Part shown: positions 1 through 10,818 of the stretch, piece after piece
How the letters are laid out: every line of letters starts with the position of its first letter
Numbering within the stretch: the first letter of the stretch is position 1
Origin: Hericium rajendrae
Taxonomy: Eukaryota; Basidiomycota; Agaricomycetes; Russulales; Hericiaceae
Direction: 5' to 3'
Length of the DNA: 64,000 nucleotides
NCBI GenBank assembly: GCA_033439255.1
Contig: JAVRDV010000016.1
Span: forward strand, 186,001 to 250,000
The notes under the pieces: model-generated
What the model saw: only the letters and a program-made list of their open reading frames with translations
Told to the model about the DNA's origin: nothing
Database searches by the model: none
Program-made: the position numbers and the translations under genes

Positions 1-280
1 CCTCGTCGTGATGGCTCTGGGTCGAGCTAGAGTCGGACACGGAGTCATCGGACGAAAAGGCCTCATCGGCGAAAATGGCAGTGGACAAGCCTTCGATCCT
101 GTTTGTTGCCCTTGCAGGAGAGCGGGACCTTCGTCTACTTTGACAAGAACGAGAATGTAGGTACGGGCCGTTCTTGGTCCTGGCATACCAGCCGTCGCAG
201 CGGGGACAGTTCCAGTCTCGGCGGGTATCGGGCTGCCCAGCTCTTGTGCGTTCACGGCGCCTTTGATTGGCACGGAGCAT
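1..280 (-). CDS. Partial unknown protein with a CxxC pair, cut by the left edge
   Basis: On the minus strand an ATG at 280 opens an Arg-rich reading frame (exon 280-165), followed by a GT-AG intron (164-111, 54 nt) and a second exon (110 to beyond the window edge) that joins in phase. The first exon contains CPRCDGWYARTKNG (Cys25 and Cys28), which could be half of a small zinc-binding site. The second exon turns acidic and Ser-rich (ADEAFSSDDSVSDSSS). I do not recognise the family. The start could lie further upstream behind another intron. The support is the intact splice, phase agreement and coding-like composition; the fragment is too short for a functional call. Confidence 0.42.
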   Translation of the reverse strand, partial: MLRANQRRRERTRAGQPDTRRDWNCPRCDGWYARTKNGPYLHSRSCQSRRRSRSPARATNRIEGLSTAIFADEAFSSDDSVSDSSSTQSHHDE

Positions 281-1428
281 GTTTCAGGTTAATCTATCAT
301 CTACTTTCAGTCAAGATCTCTCTGTTTCATCGCAGTTGAGATGCACGATGAGACAGACTAGGAGGAAGTATAGAGGAATAAGTACTGGCGCGCAACTCGG
401 CCGGACGCGTAGTGACCTGTCACAGTGCCGGTGACTGCAGTCACTCATACGCAATTCCTCGACCGCCGGCATGTGCTAACGTCTGAAAAGCGCAAAGTGT
501 ATCTCTTAGAGCAATATAGGTCGATCCGTGAGGAGAAAACCTACTTCTCGAGCTGTTCGACCCTAGAACGCCTATGTCACCAACGGGTCACAACTGGTGT
601 GACGTTTCAAGGCTGCGTTTGCCGTGGTGCTCAGAATCTAGAGCGTGCCCCGGGTGCTAGCACTTATGTACAATACATTCATCTATGCCATTTCATTGCT
701 TACAATAAGATGTCCAATGATTATAATCCACCATCCACCAGTAGATGGTACTGATCACTCAATGACAACATAGGAAGGCAACCTTTTTAGGCAGTTCTAA
801 TGGGCTTTCCACTGATGACCTTCGACAGGCGGGGCTATGACAACGTGGTTACGCCAATGTTCCAATCCATCATAAGCCAAATTGGCGCTTTACTACAGCC
901 TTACAACGTCGTTATCACAGACCGTAATCCATAATCGCTTATAATCGCGGTCCCATTTTCCTGACGTAAGGAGAGTGAAGCAAAGGACCCTGCGCGTACA
1001 ACTTTCGCGGCGGAACACGCGCGCATACTTTAAAATTGAATTGACCGTCAGATGAAACGATCCTGACGCACGATGGTTGAGTCATCATCTAAGTACTCTG
1101 CCTTAGGGAGACCAAATTGACCCGTCTATAGCCATCTGCGCATGCTGACGTAGATCTTGTTTTCCCAGCGCTTGCGCACCTCGTCGGCATTTGGAAGGCA
1201 TCACTTCTATTCGATCATGAGAGTGCCTTCATGCCCATATATCGTCCGGCTTGTATGAACCCGGACACCACATGCAGGTCAGAAGGTTGCTTATGATGAG
1301 CTCGGGTACCGACCGACCCACACTGCCGACGCATTATATTGGCACAGTTGTTCAATTCGTGCGCAGCTGCTACTTATCTTCTTGACTTCACCGTACCCTG
1401 CCGGGGAGTTCTTACCATTGTCGCGAAC
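281..1428. other. Intergenic, no gene seen
   Basis: About 1.15 kb between the divergently oriented left-edge gene and the enoyl-CoA hydratase/isomerase gene. Open frames here are short, lack supporting splice sites and show no family resemblance. It probably holds both promoters; I see no clear motif. Confidence 0.5.
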
Positions 1429-2639
1429 ATGGCAACATCGTGGCCTGACTATAGCGCCCAAGGATACAGAGACATCATCGTTCAGCTGGACGGGGCGGTA
1501 GCCGTCGTGACGCTGAACCGGCCGAAAGAGTACTGTACCAGTTGTCTCCGTCCTCACAACATGCACTGATGCTGTCTGCCCTGGCACAGACGCAACACGT
1601 TCGGAGGAACGCTTCCTCAAGAGATAGTAGCGGCGTTTGACTTGCTCGACCGAGATGATCGCGTGAGAGTGGTTGTCCTCACTGCTGACCCCAAGGCTCC
1701 AGCATATTGTGCGGGAGTAAGCTTCGAAGTTATAACCTTCGGTGGTTCTCGACTTTAACCATGCTCTCTAGGCGGACATCTCGTCAGGATGGGGCGGTCT
1801 GTTCACGAAGGAGTCTCTGAAAGAAGGGCCTCAATGTATGACCATTTTTCTGAGCCACCGAAGTTCATTCACTCATCATGCTCTCTGCACTTTCAAGCCC
1901 ATAGGGACACCGGAGGTAAAGTAAGCCTTGCAATCTACCGCTGCCGCAAGATCACCATTGCGGCGGTGAATGGTCATGCTGTCGGCGTAGGCTTCACCGG
2001 CCTGACCATCCCGCTCGACTTCCGTTTTGCATGGGAGGGCACAAAGATGGCAGCCCCGTTCGTGAGGCGCGGAATTGCTCCCGAAGGTGAGGCTTTCTTT
2101 CGTTGCATGAATGCACACAGGGCCGTGTGCCGACACTCGGACTTGCACAGCTGCATCCTCGTATCTTCTCCCGCGTCTCATCGGTTACTCGAGGGCGTCT
2201 GCCATATTTCTGAGCGGATCCACGTTCGGCCCGGACTCGCCGCTCGTCCAGGGCCTCTTCCATCAAGTCCTGCCTTCCCGCGAGGAGGTGTTCCCCGCCG
2301 CGCTCGTGTTCGCGAAGGAGCTTGCGGAGAACACATCGCAGACGTCTGTCGCGTGGACGAAGCACCTGCTCTGGCGCGGCGCGGACAGCATGGAAGAGCA
2401 GCATATCCTGGACTCGAGGGCTATCCGAGAGCTCGGCATGTCGGGGGATGCTGCTGAAGGCGCAAGAGCCTTCAAGGAGCGTCGGTCCATAAAGTTTACC
2501 GACACTTTGTCCCAGAATTTGACGTCGTGGATCCCTTGGGTAAGTTTGACGTCTTCGCGAAGTACGTTCCCGATGGCTGATTCTATGATCGTGCTAGTGG
2601 AGGGAGGTAGACATTAAGTATCGTAAAGCGAAGCTCTGA
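1429..2639 (+). CDS. Peroxisomal enoyl-CoA hydratase/isomerase (crotonase family)
   Basis: Six exons (1429-1529, 1590-1716, 1772-1835, 1898-2086, 2151-2539, 2598-2639) join in phase to 303 residues, the usual size for fungal peroxisomal enoyl-CoA isomerase-like proteins. Crotonase hallmarks are in order: VAVVTLNRPKERNTFGG near residue 25, PAYCAGADISSGWGG near 70, and TIAAVNGHAVGVG near 110, which forms the oxyanion hole, followed by RRGIAPEGAASSYLLPRLIG with a candidate catalytic Glu. Only one of the two Glu residues typical of hydratases is evident, so delta3-delta2 isomerase activity is as likely as hydration. The protein ends in AKL, a good type 1 peroxisomal targeting signal encoded by the last short exon. 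It would act on unsaturated acyl-CoA in beta-oxidation. The ATG at 1429 begins the conserved N terminus. Confidence 0.9.
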
Positions 2640-3336
2640 AATCTGAGTCCTCATCATTCTCCCACATTTTGTGCATGTACGATTTTGATATTGAATCATG
2701 GGCATTTTTCTGTTCGCCCGACGACCAAGCAGTGATTATTATTGTACAATAGCTGCGATGTGACACCGAGATCTACTCCAGACTGCTGAAAGTTGCGTAA
2801 TTATATGCATGGGAAGAGATAGTCGACCAACAACACGGCCATGGGTGCGCACTGAGCTGGCACAGTACTGGCACGCACTATTATCAACTGCGTCCGAGGT
2901 ACACAATGGCATCAACAATCCTGGGTATACAAATTTGCTCACCATGATCAGCGCTATCATTGAAAAAGAGGCAAAGTTGCCGTATCCTCATGATCGCAGC
3001 CTCCGAGGATGACGAGCTTCAAAAACCCTGCATATGGACCCTGCATATGCAGCACCTTGCTTTCTATGGCCGAGAGAGCTCGGCGATCTGTCTTGCGCGT
3101 AAAGGCTGCCCGAAGTGACGCAAACGATCCCGATAAACTTCTAAGCTCCACGAACCTCATGTGAACGTGTCCGCTACGGCAGATGACATGTGGGCGTACG
3201 GTGAGCTCTAGTGAGCCCAAGCCTCACGTCGTGCAATGTACAAATACACACCCGGGGCGCAATAATTCTGCGATACAACAACATTAGACCGAAATAACTT
3301 GATAACGCCGCAGCCGTAGAAAGTCCAAATCAAATG
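2640..3336. other. Intergenic between convergent genes, no gene seen
   Basis: About 0.7 kb holding the 3' ends of two convergent genes. Short open frames on both strands (for example 2809-3012) have no family resemblance or splice support. Confidence 0.5.
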
Positions 3337-4694
3337 CTACACTGCAGACCCGATCGAGCCGCCCTCCCCAATTTTGTGCATAGACTCCATATCGCCGTCC
3401 TGTTCTGCGACAGTCGAGATCTGCACCGCGACGGGCGGCGGGTAGTTCGCGAGGGGGATGCCCGACGCGCGGTCCTGTCTGCGATTCCAGAACGGAGTCA
3501 TGCGCCGGCTTTCGGAGAGCCTGCTCTGGGAGGCGCCGCTCCGGCTGTGGCTCGAGAGGTCGCTGTGGTGAAATTTGATTTGCAGGATGATGAGGCAGAA
3601 GATACAGGGCTGAGGATGGGGGCGTGAGCGGGCTGTGTTCATGTTTACGGAGGGAAGGTGGGACGTAGGAACGTACAACGAGCGGTGTGATGAGGTCAAG
3701 CGACACAAATTGGCCATTTGAGCCGGATAGATACACGCCAAGGAATGCCAGGAGGGCAAAGGTATACAACGCTCCTGTCTCTACGATTACAATAATAATG
3801 GGGATGAAGTTGCTGAAGGTGGGGTGATAGCGGCCGGATCGGTAAATCTTGAAACAAATGACAGCTTTGTTGCCGGACCGCGTCAGGAAAATGTATCACT
3901 GAATGCAGGTATGTGAGACGCACCTGTACAATACACGTTCGTACACATCATAAGCACAGCGCCTGCCGTGATATATCGTTTGGGCACCTCGAAGATGGTC
4001 GAGCCTGGTTTCGAGGTTGCTGCTGTCGCTAATGCCAAGCACGCTGAAACTGCGCGGAAAGTCAGAGAGGGAAGCAGAGAGACATGTCGTGCGACATACC
4101 CTCACCGGTCACCATCATAAGGAAGGGTGCTAGAACCACGAGAGGCTTCCTACCCCATACAATGTAACACCGCCATATCTGCGGAAATACACCGGTTGGT
4201 GTTAAAAGGGGATATCGTGATAAAGGACAAGCCCATACGTTCACCGCATCTCCAAGAGTTGTCTGAATGATGAAGCAAGAGTCCTTGATTATATACAAGA
4301 CATTCTTGAAGTTGGCAAAGTATAGGGTCGTGGCAAGGCCTTGTAGAGACAGGAATGCATGAATTCCTCGTATGAACGAGATAATGACATGCTTCTCATA
4401 GCCCAAAAAAAATATGCATTAGCCCACGCATTGCGCCCAGCATACATGGAAAATACTCACAAGCGTCGCGACTATCATCATGAGCGACAACACTAGCATA
4501 AGACGCTTATCGGCGATGCCTCCCTCCGCCCGCATGCGTAGAAGCAAGAGCACCGTGATGCAGCACAGAGTCAGCGCCACGCCTTCGAAATTCTTAGTCG
4601 AACCCCTAGCAAACTGCAGGACATGGGACATACCGTACATGATGCTCTCGAGGAACAGCGAGATGAACTGCGCTTTGTTCATAGAGATACCCAT
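3337..4694 (-). CDS. Seven-transmembrane protein of an agaricomycete family
   Basis: Multi-exon minus-strand gene. The ATG at 4694 opens MGISMNKAQFISLFLESIMY. Later segments are GDAVNV joined to IWRCYIVWGRKPLVVLAP, VSACLALATAATSKPG, SNFIPIIIVIVETGALYTF and SNGQFVSLDLITPLV, each joined by short GT-AG introns in consistent phase. The order (helix pair, IWRCYIVW, a helix, a conserved SNGQ before the last helix, then ITP) matches a large expanded family of integral membrane proteins in agaricomycetes. The members known to me have no assigned function. The last exon adds a polar cytosolic tail of about 90 residues ending at 3337. About seven hydrophobic segments are visible; there is no signal peptide. 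A sensory or transport role would be a guess. Confidence 0.8.
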
Positions 4695-6542
4695 CTCTGC
4701 TGTCAGGCGGGTTTAGCGCTCCACGATGGAGGACGGAAAGATCTGGGAGCTACGACTACCGGAAGTCCCGGAGGAACTGACCACAGCTTAAGTGCATACG
4801 GAAGGGAGCCAACGACTTGGCCGAAGTGGGGTACACAGCATGATCACTTTGATGATGCCGCGAACTCAAGAAGGCCTTGCGGGTACTCGGAGTGTGGCCC
4901 GAGACGGGGCGCTCGGCAGAGGATATCAAAAGTTTTCGCGTTCCCTTGTGGGACACAGAACGCCGGCCTGGTGGCCTTGCGGGCTAAGCAGCTCGGAACT
5001 TATGGGCAAAGGAGGCATTAACTCAGCGTCTGCATGCAAGAAAGGTCATTGAAACGCACCGAAATGTTACAGTCCACGATAAAACAACATGCAGCTCTCG
5101 TGCAAGATCGGATATCACAGCACGACAGGTGGACAGGTTTTCAGTGCTCGTTGCTGATACCAATTGCCGTTCGAGGTATGGTCGTTGAGGGTAATTACAC
5201 TAGCAGCTTTGTGGTGCTGGATCAAAGTCCTAATAAAACTCTCGTCTGCGCGTGCGGTCAAGGCGCAGCATGCCTTGAGATGGAAGTGGAGTAGATCTCG
5301 CCCATCAACGCCAGCATCAAAAGTCACCAAAGAAGGCTGCGATCTGCAGTCAAAAATCAACGTCTTGATGCAGAATTTCGCTGATGATGGAAGCAGAACT
5401 GGTGTCGATGCTTCGATCGTCCAAAATCTTATCGCACGAAAGATTGACGAACAGTGCTTAATTTCGAGATTGCCGATGGACTGCTTGAAAATAGGATATG
5501 CATCGTGTGCATGTCAGCCTCAGTCCGAGCAGCTGGTAATGCCGCGACCTAAGGTGACCACGGCTCTCCGCAGCTGTATCCGATGAAGACGCAGTTGCAA
5601 ACTCAGAGGGCTATGGAGTAAGCTGTCATCGGTGATTAGGACATGCATACCTGGAATGAACGAGGCCTTCAAATGGGCAAGTCTGCGGTCACTCTATTTC
5701 CCCAGCTGTCTGGAAATCAGCATGTGACATCAGAGAAAGCCTTCGGCAGGATGTCTTTGGTTTCAAGAGGTTTCAAGAATGGCAATGATAAGACGCTGTC
5801 GTGGTATGATGCAAGCGGTCAAAATCAGTTGACATATAGGCAGGAAAAACGTTGGATATCAATTGTGAGGGATAGGTACATGCCTTTCATGACAATTCCA
5901 TGGCGCCTTCAAATAGATATCGGTGTAAAGAAAGGCGTAGTGGGCCCTGAAACACTACAAATCACAGGCCTGCGTTTCCTGGTATTTCTATGGCCAACAG
6001 ATGAGTCGACGTCATCACGGCAATCCTGAGATCAGCTTGGGGGTACTCTGGGGACTAGAATTTGAAGGTTCGCTTCATTTGCTTCAAAACAATCATACCT
6101 CTCACTTCCACAACTTATCCTTGCAATTGAAACACATTTCAAGGGTCTTCATATGAATACGCACCGAATCCAGGCCACGATACGCTCCACCGCGAGCATG
6201 TCGCTCTGGGGCGAACCGGGACTTGACGTGGGTACAGGCACTGGCTCACAACGAATGCATTCATGAAAAGATGATGTGTAAGCTCTCGTAGCTGAACGTG
6301 AACTGTTGAGATGAAGGAATATTTCGTGAGTAGAGTCACATTGAGGATTTGAAGTGAATTTTCGAGAGGCTTTGTCATGGCGTGCTTGCGTCATCCCGAG
6401 TTTGGAAGGTCAGCGCGTATTGCTCGTCTCTTCAGAGCGGCGAGGACACCTCACCGGCCTCACCTCCACCACACCCGCAACAGCCTCTCTTTTATCTCCT
6501 TCTTAACGATTACCCTTACAGACGACAGGCCCAGGGCTATAG
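4695..6542. other. Long intergenic region, no supported gene
   Basis: About 1.85 kb between divergent genes. Two plus-strand open frames (5164-5586 and 5643-6029, up to 140 codons) have no recognisable motif, no splice-site pattern and no homology that I can see, so I do not call them. The last 150 bp are pyrimidine-rich and probably form the leader of the Lon gene. Confidence 0.5.
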
Positions 6543-9500
6543 ATGAACGTTTTTGCTAGCGTTCGCGCGGCAGCGACGCGACGAGCTGGAATCTCGGGCC
6601 AGCGAGCTCTCAGTAGCTTGTTGCAAAGTCGAAGACACCCTCCAGCTTTTTCGCTACAACAGAAGCCATGTTACTCCACAGTCGTCGACTACTTTGCGCC
6701 AGCAAAGTCTAGCACGCGTCCACGATGGATGGATACCGCGATTGGTCACGAGAGTAAGGATCAAACGCAGGTACGGCTGGACAGCTCACAGGATGCGCCT
6801 GGCGGCTCCTCTTCCTCATCTGCACCTCCCTCTTCATCTTCTTCGTCAAGTGGTGATAATCCAGACAATTCCGACCGACCGCCACCACCGCCTCAGCCAG
6901 ATGCTCCACCTCATCCGCCCACGACCATCTCACGCCAATCCATACCCGAAGTCTATCCCCAGGTGCTTGCTCTTCCCATCGCTCGTCGTCCACTCTTTCC
7001 CGGATTTTACAAAGCTGTCGTGGTCCGAAACCCCCAAGTCGTTGCTGCTATCAAGGAGATGATGAAGCGCGGCCAACCTTATCTCGGTGCATTTCTCTTG
7101 AAGGACGAACAGGCAGATTCGGACGTCATCACGGATATCAACTCAGTTCACCCCGTCGGTGTCTTCGCGCAAATCACCAGCGTGTTTGCCGCGAACACCG
7201 GTCCAGGTGGCAAGGAGGACGACAAGGAAGAGGGCTTGACCGCTGTCCTTTACCCGCATCGACGAATTAAGATTACCGATCTCGTCAAAGCTGGTCCTGG
7301 ACAAGCATCCACTGTTGTCGTCGACAATGCGGAACCCGAACAGGTGGCGCCATCTGGCGATCAGCAACTTCCGACGCCTCCAGAGTCTCCTGCACCGTCC
7401 GAGTCGGAACTGTCGCCCGAGGAAATGGCCAAGCTGCATCCAAGTAGGTACAATTTCATCGCAGTTTTGACATGCTTTAACAATTCTGATATTTACAGCG
7501 CCCATGCAAACGTCCTTCCTGAAGAACTTTGATATTTCCATCGTCAATATCGACAATCTTGTCACGCAGCCATATAACAAGGACGATCAGTACATCCGTG
7601 CTTTCATGTCTGAGATTGTTTCCGTCTTCAAGGACATCGCGCAGCTCAACCCTCTTTTCCGCGACCAAATCACGAACTTCTCGATCAACCAGGTCGCGTC
7701 GAACGTGTTTGATGAGCCGGACAAACTTGCTGATTTCGCTGCCGCCGTGTCTACGGGTGAAGTCGGCGAGCTGCAGGATGTGCTCGAGTCGCTCGTCGTC
7801 GAGGACCGTCTCCGAAAGGCGCTTCTCGTTCTCAAGAAGGAACTTATCAACGCGCAGTTGCAGAGCAAGCTCTCCCGGGATGTCGACAGCAAGATCGCGA
7901 AGCGTCAGCGTGAATACTATCTCATGGAGCAACTCAAGGGCATCAAGAAGGAGCTCGGCATGGAATCTGATGGCAAGGACAAACTTATCGAGAAGTTCAA
8001 AGAGCGGGCTGCGTCGCTCAAGATGCCAGAGTCAGTCAAAAAGGTCTTCGATGAGGAGCTTAACAAGCTGATGCATCTCGAGCCTGCTGCGTCCGAGGCG
8101 AATGTCACCCGTAACTACCTCGATTGGCTTACGCAGATTCCATGGGGTCAACATTCAACTGAGAACTACTCCATCGTGAATGCCCAGAAGGTATTGAACG
8201 AGGATCATTACGGCTTGAAGGACGTCAAGGAGCGCATCCTCGAGTTCCTCGCCGTCGGCAAGCTGCGCGGCACCGTCGAGGGCAAGATCATCTGTCTCGT
8301 GGGCCCGCCTGGTGTCGGCAAGACGTCTATCGGCAAGTCCATCGCGCGCGCGTTGAACAGGCAGTTTTTCCGCTTCTCTGTTGGTGGTCTCACGGACGTC
8401 GCAGAGATCAAGGGCCATCGGAGAACCTACGTCGGGTACGTATAGCAAAATCAAGTAAGCTAGCGCTCATTTGTTGATCTACTGTCTTTCTCTTTGCAGT
8501 GCGCTTCCAGGGAAAATCATCCAGGCGCTGAAGCGTGTCGGGACTGAGAACCCGCTGGTGTTGATCGACGAGGTGGACAAGATTGGCAGAGGTATCAACG
8601 GCGATCCGGCTAGTGCATTGCTGGAGATGCTTGACCCCGAGCAGAACAACCAGTTTTTGGACCACTAGTGCGTTCCATCTGCAGCACGATTTTTTTTTTA
8701 ATCTCTGATCCCTGGTATCACTATAGTATGGACGTTCCCGTCGACTTGTCTCGCGTTCTTTTCGTCTGCACCGGTGCGTCACTGAACCATTCTCAACTAC
8801 CCACAATTGCTGATTGTATTGATCGTTTAGCCAATGTGCTCGACACGATCCCTGCCCCATTGCTCGATCGTATGGAGGTGCTCGAAGTGAGCGGCTACGT
8901 CTCTGAGGAGAAGGCGGTCATTGCGGACAAGTATCTCGGTCCTCAAGCCAAGGAAGCTTCCGGTCTCAAGAATGCCGATGTGCAGCTCGACCCCGCTGCT
9001 GTGGACACACTGATCAAGTACTACTGCAGAGAGAGCGGTGTGAGGAACCTCAAGAAGCACATCGACAAGGCGAGTTCTATGCGACTCTAACTTGGATAGA
9101 AGTCTCATGTATTATGGATGGCTGCAGATCTATCGCAAGGCAGCGCTTAAGATCGTCACGGACCTCGGCGAGGACGCCTTCCCCGAAACCAAAGCCCTTC
9201 CTGAGCACCCCACCGATGCGCAAGGTCAGGAGAAGACCGTGCTCAACCAGAACCCACCGCCCAATGAGCCCATCGCGCCCGAGACGTCCACGCTCAAGAC
9301 CGACAAGGCCGAGGACGTGCGCACTGTCACTACGGAGGACCGCAAACCGCTGAACATCCCAGACTCAGTACATGTCACCATCACGCCTGATAACCTGAAG
9401 GACTATGTAGGACCGCCGATCTACCAGAAGGACCGTATGTACGTGCGTCCGCCACCGCCTGGTGTTAGCACGGGCTTGGGATACCTCGGTAATGGTTCGG

Positions 9501-10163
9501 GAGCGATTATGCCGGTCGAGGCGACTGTGAGTACATCCACAAAACCAACTTGCTTATACACATTGACCATGCTTCTCTGCAGACGATGCCAGGTAAAGGC
9601 GGTCTTCAACTTACGGGCAAGCTTGGTGAGGTCATCCGCGAAAGCGCTCAGATCGCCTTGAGCTTCACGAAGGCACATGCATACGAGCTCGGCATCACGA
9701 AGTCCGAGGATGAACAGTTCCTCAGCGATCGTGATGTCCATGTGCATATGCCAGAGGGTAGCATTGGCAAGGAGGGTCCCAGCGCTGGAACTGCTCTCTT
9801 GACTGCTTTCGTTTCCCTGTTCACACGGACAAAGATACACCCTGACATTGGTGTGCCATTTATATCTTCTGTCCAATATAGCACAGCTGATAGTGTTGTC
9901 CAGCCATGACTGGTGAGATTTCGCTGGTGGGTCAGGTATTGCCCGTCGGCGGTCTGAAGGAGAAGATTCTGGCTGCACATCGCGCGGGCATCAAGACGAT
10001 CATCGCGCCCGCCGCGAACCGCGCAGACATCGAGGAAAACGTGCCGGAGAGCGTGAAGACGGGCATCAGGTTCGTCTACGTCGAGGACGTGCGGGAGGTG
10101 CTCGCCGAGGTGTTCAAGGGCGAGCCGATCGCGGAGCGCTGTAAGGACACCCTCTCGCTGTGA
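6543..10163 (+). CDS. PIM1: Mitochondrial ATP-dependent Lon protease (PIM1 type)
   Basis: Eight exons (6543-7443, 7499-8435, 8500-8667, 8727-8773, 8831-9069, 9128-9526, 9583-9850, 9904-10163) total 3219 nt, giving 1072 residues, close to yeast Pim1. The N terminus is basic and Ser/Ala-rich ([16 protein letters not shown]), fitting a mitochondrial presequence. It is followed by a low-complexity Ser/Pro linker and then the Lon substrate-binding domain. Walker A is GPPGVGKTS and Walker B is LVLIDEVDK, with a sensor region after [14 protein letters not shown]. The protease domain has the catalytic Ser in [14 protein letters not shown] and the catalytic Lys in [15 protein letters not shown] polar insert separates the ATPase from the protease domain, as in fungal Lon. 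The enzyme degrades misfolded matrix proteins and helps maintain mtDNA. Intron 9070-9127 has a GC donor. Confidence 0.97.
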
Positions 10164-10818
10164 GCCGTCGCCATCTACATACTTATCAGGATGTAATATT
10201 TCACCATCGCACGCATCTGCACTTACTATAGAGTAATGCTCCCGAATTAGCGCAATTTTTTGTATTTTAGATTTCAACCCATCTCACGACATCGATATCG
10301 CCCTGTGCATGGGGCGGCTGTAGTGGGCCTCGGCAGGCCTGAGCATTGGCATCGCGGGCTGCGGAGGTGGTTTTAGTCAACAGTTTCGTGAGGCCAAGCA
10401 CTGGTTGCGCGCTCGACCGACGCCTTCGGGCAGCGCACCGCTACTGCAATCGCTTTTCATGGACATTAATCCTGAAACGAAGCCCAAACAGAAATGTCAA
10501 CGGCTCTATATTAGGAGGCTCTGCAACTCATGCACGCCAACCAGTGCGAGGCTCTGCACCTGTTCTCGACGGTTTTTGCCTTTTCTACGATTCTACTGTT
10601 GTAGGACATTGGTTTCACACCGCGTTGCTGCTTTAGGCTCGAAGCTGAGATTTTTATAGCCCCCGTGCGACTTTGAACTGACAGCTTCGATGCCAGGCCT
10701 CCGCATAGCGCTTGTGATGAGGAGTTGATAAGTAAGGGCATCCCCTTCTCAAACTGGGTTTCATCGGTTCCTCATTCTTCTTCTACCCATTCTTCCACCA
10801 GGACTCTGATCGTTTGCG
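10164..10818. other. Intergenic, no gene seen
   Basis: About 650 bp holding the Lon 3' region and the upstream region of the next plus-strand gene. Short open frames near 10346-10659 are unsupported. Confidence 0.5.

Noticed and set aside
5164-6029. Two adjacent plus-strand open frames of 140 and 128 codons
   Set aside because: No recognisable motif, no splice-site pattern and composition like the surrounding noncoding DNA.
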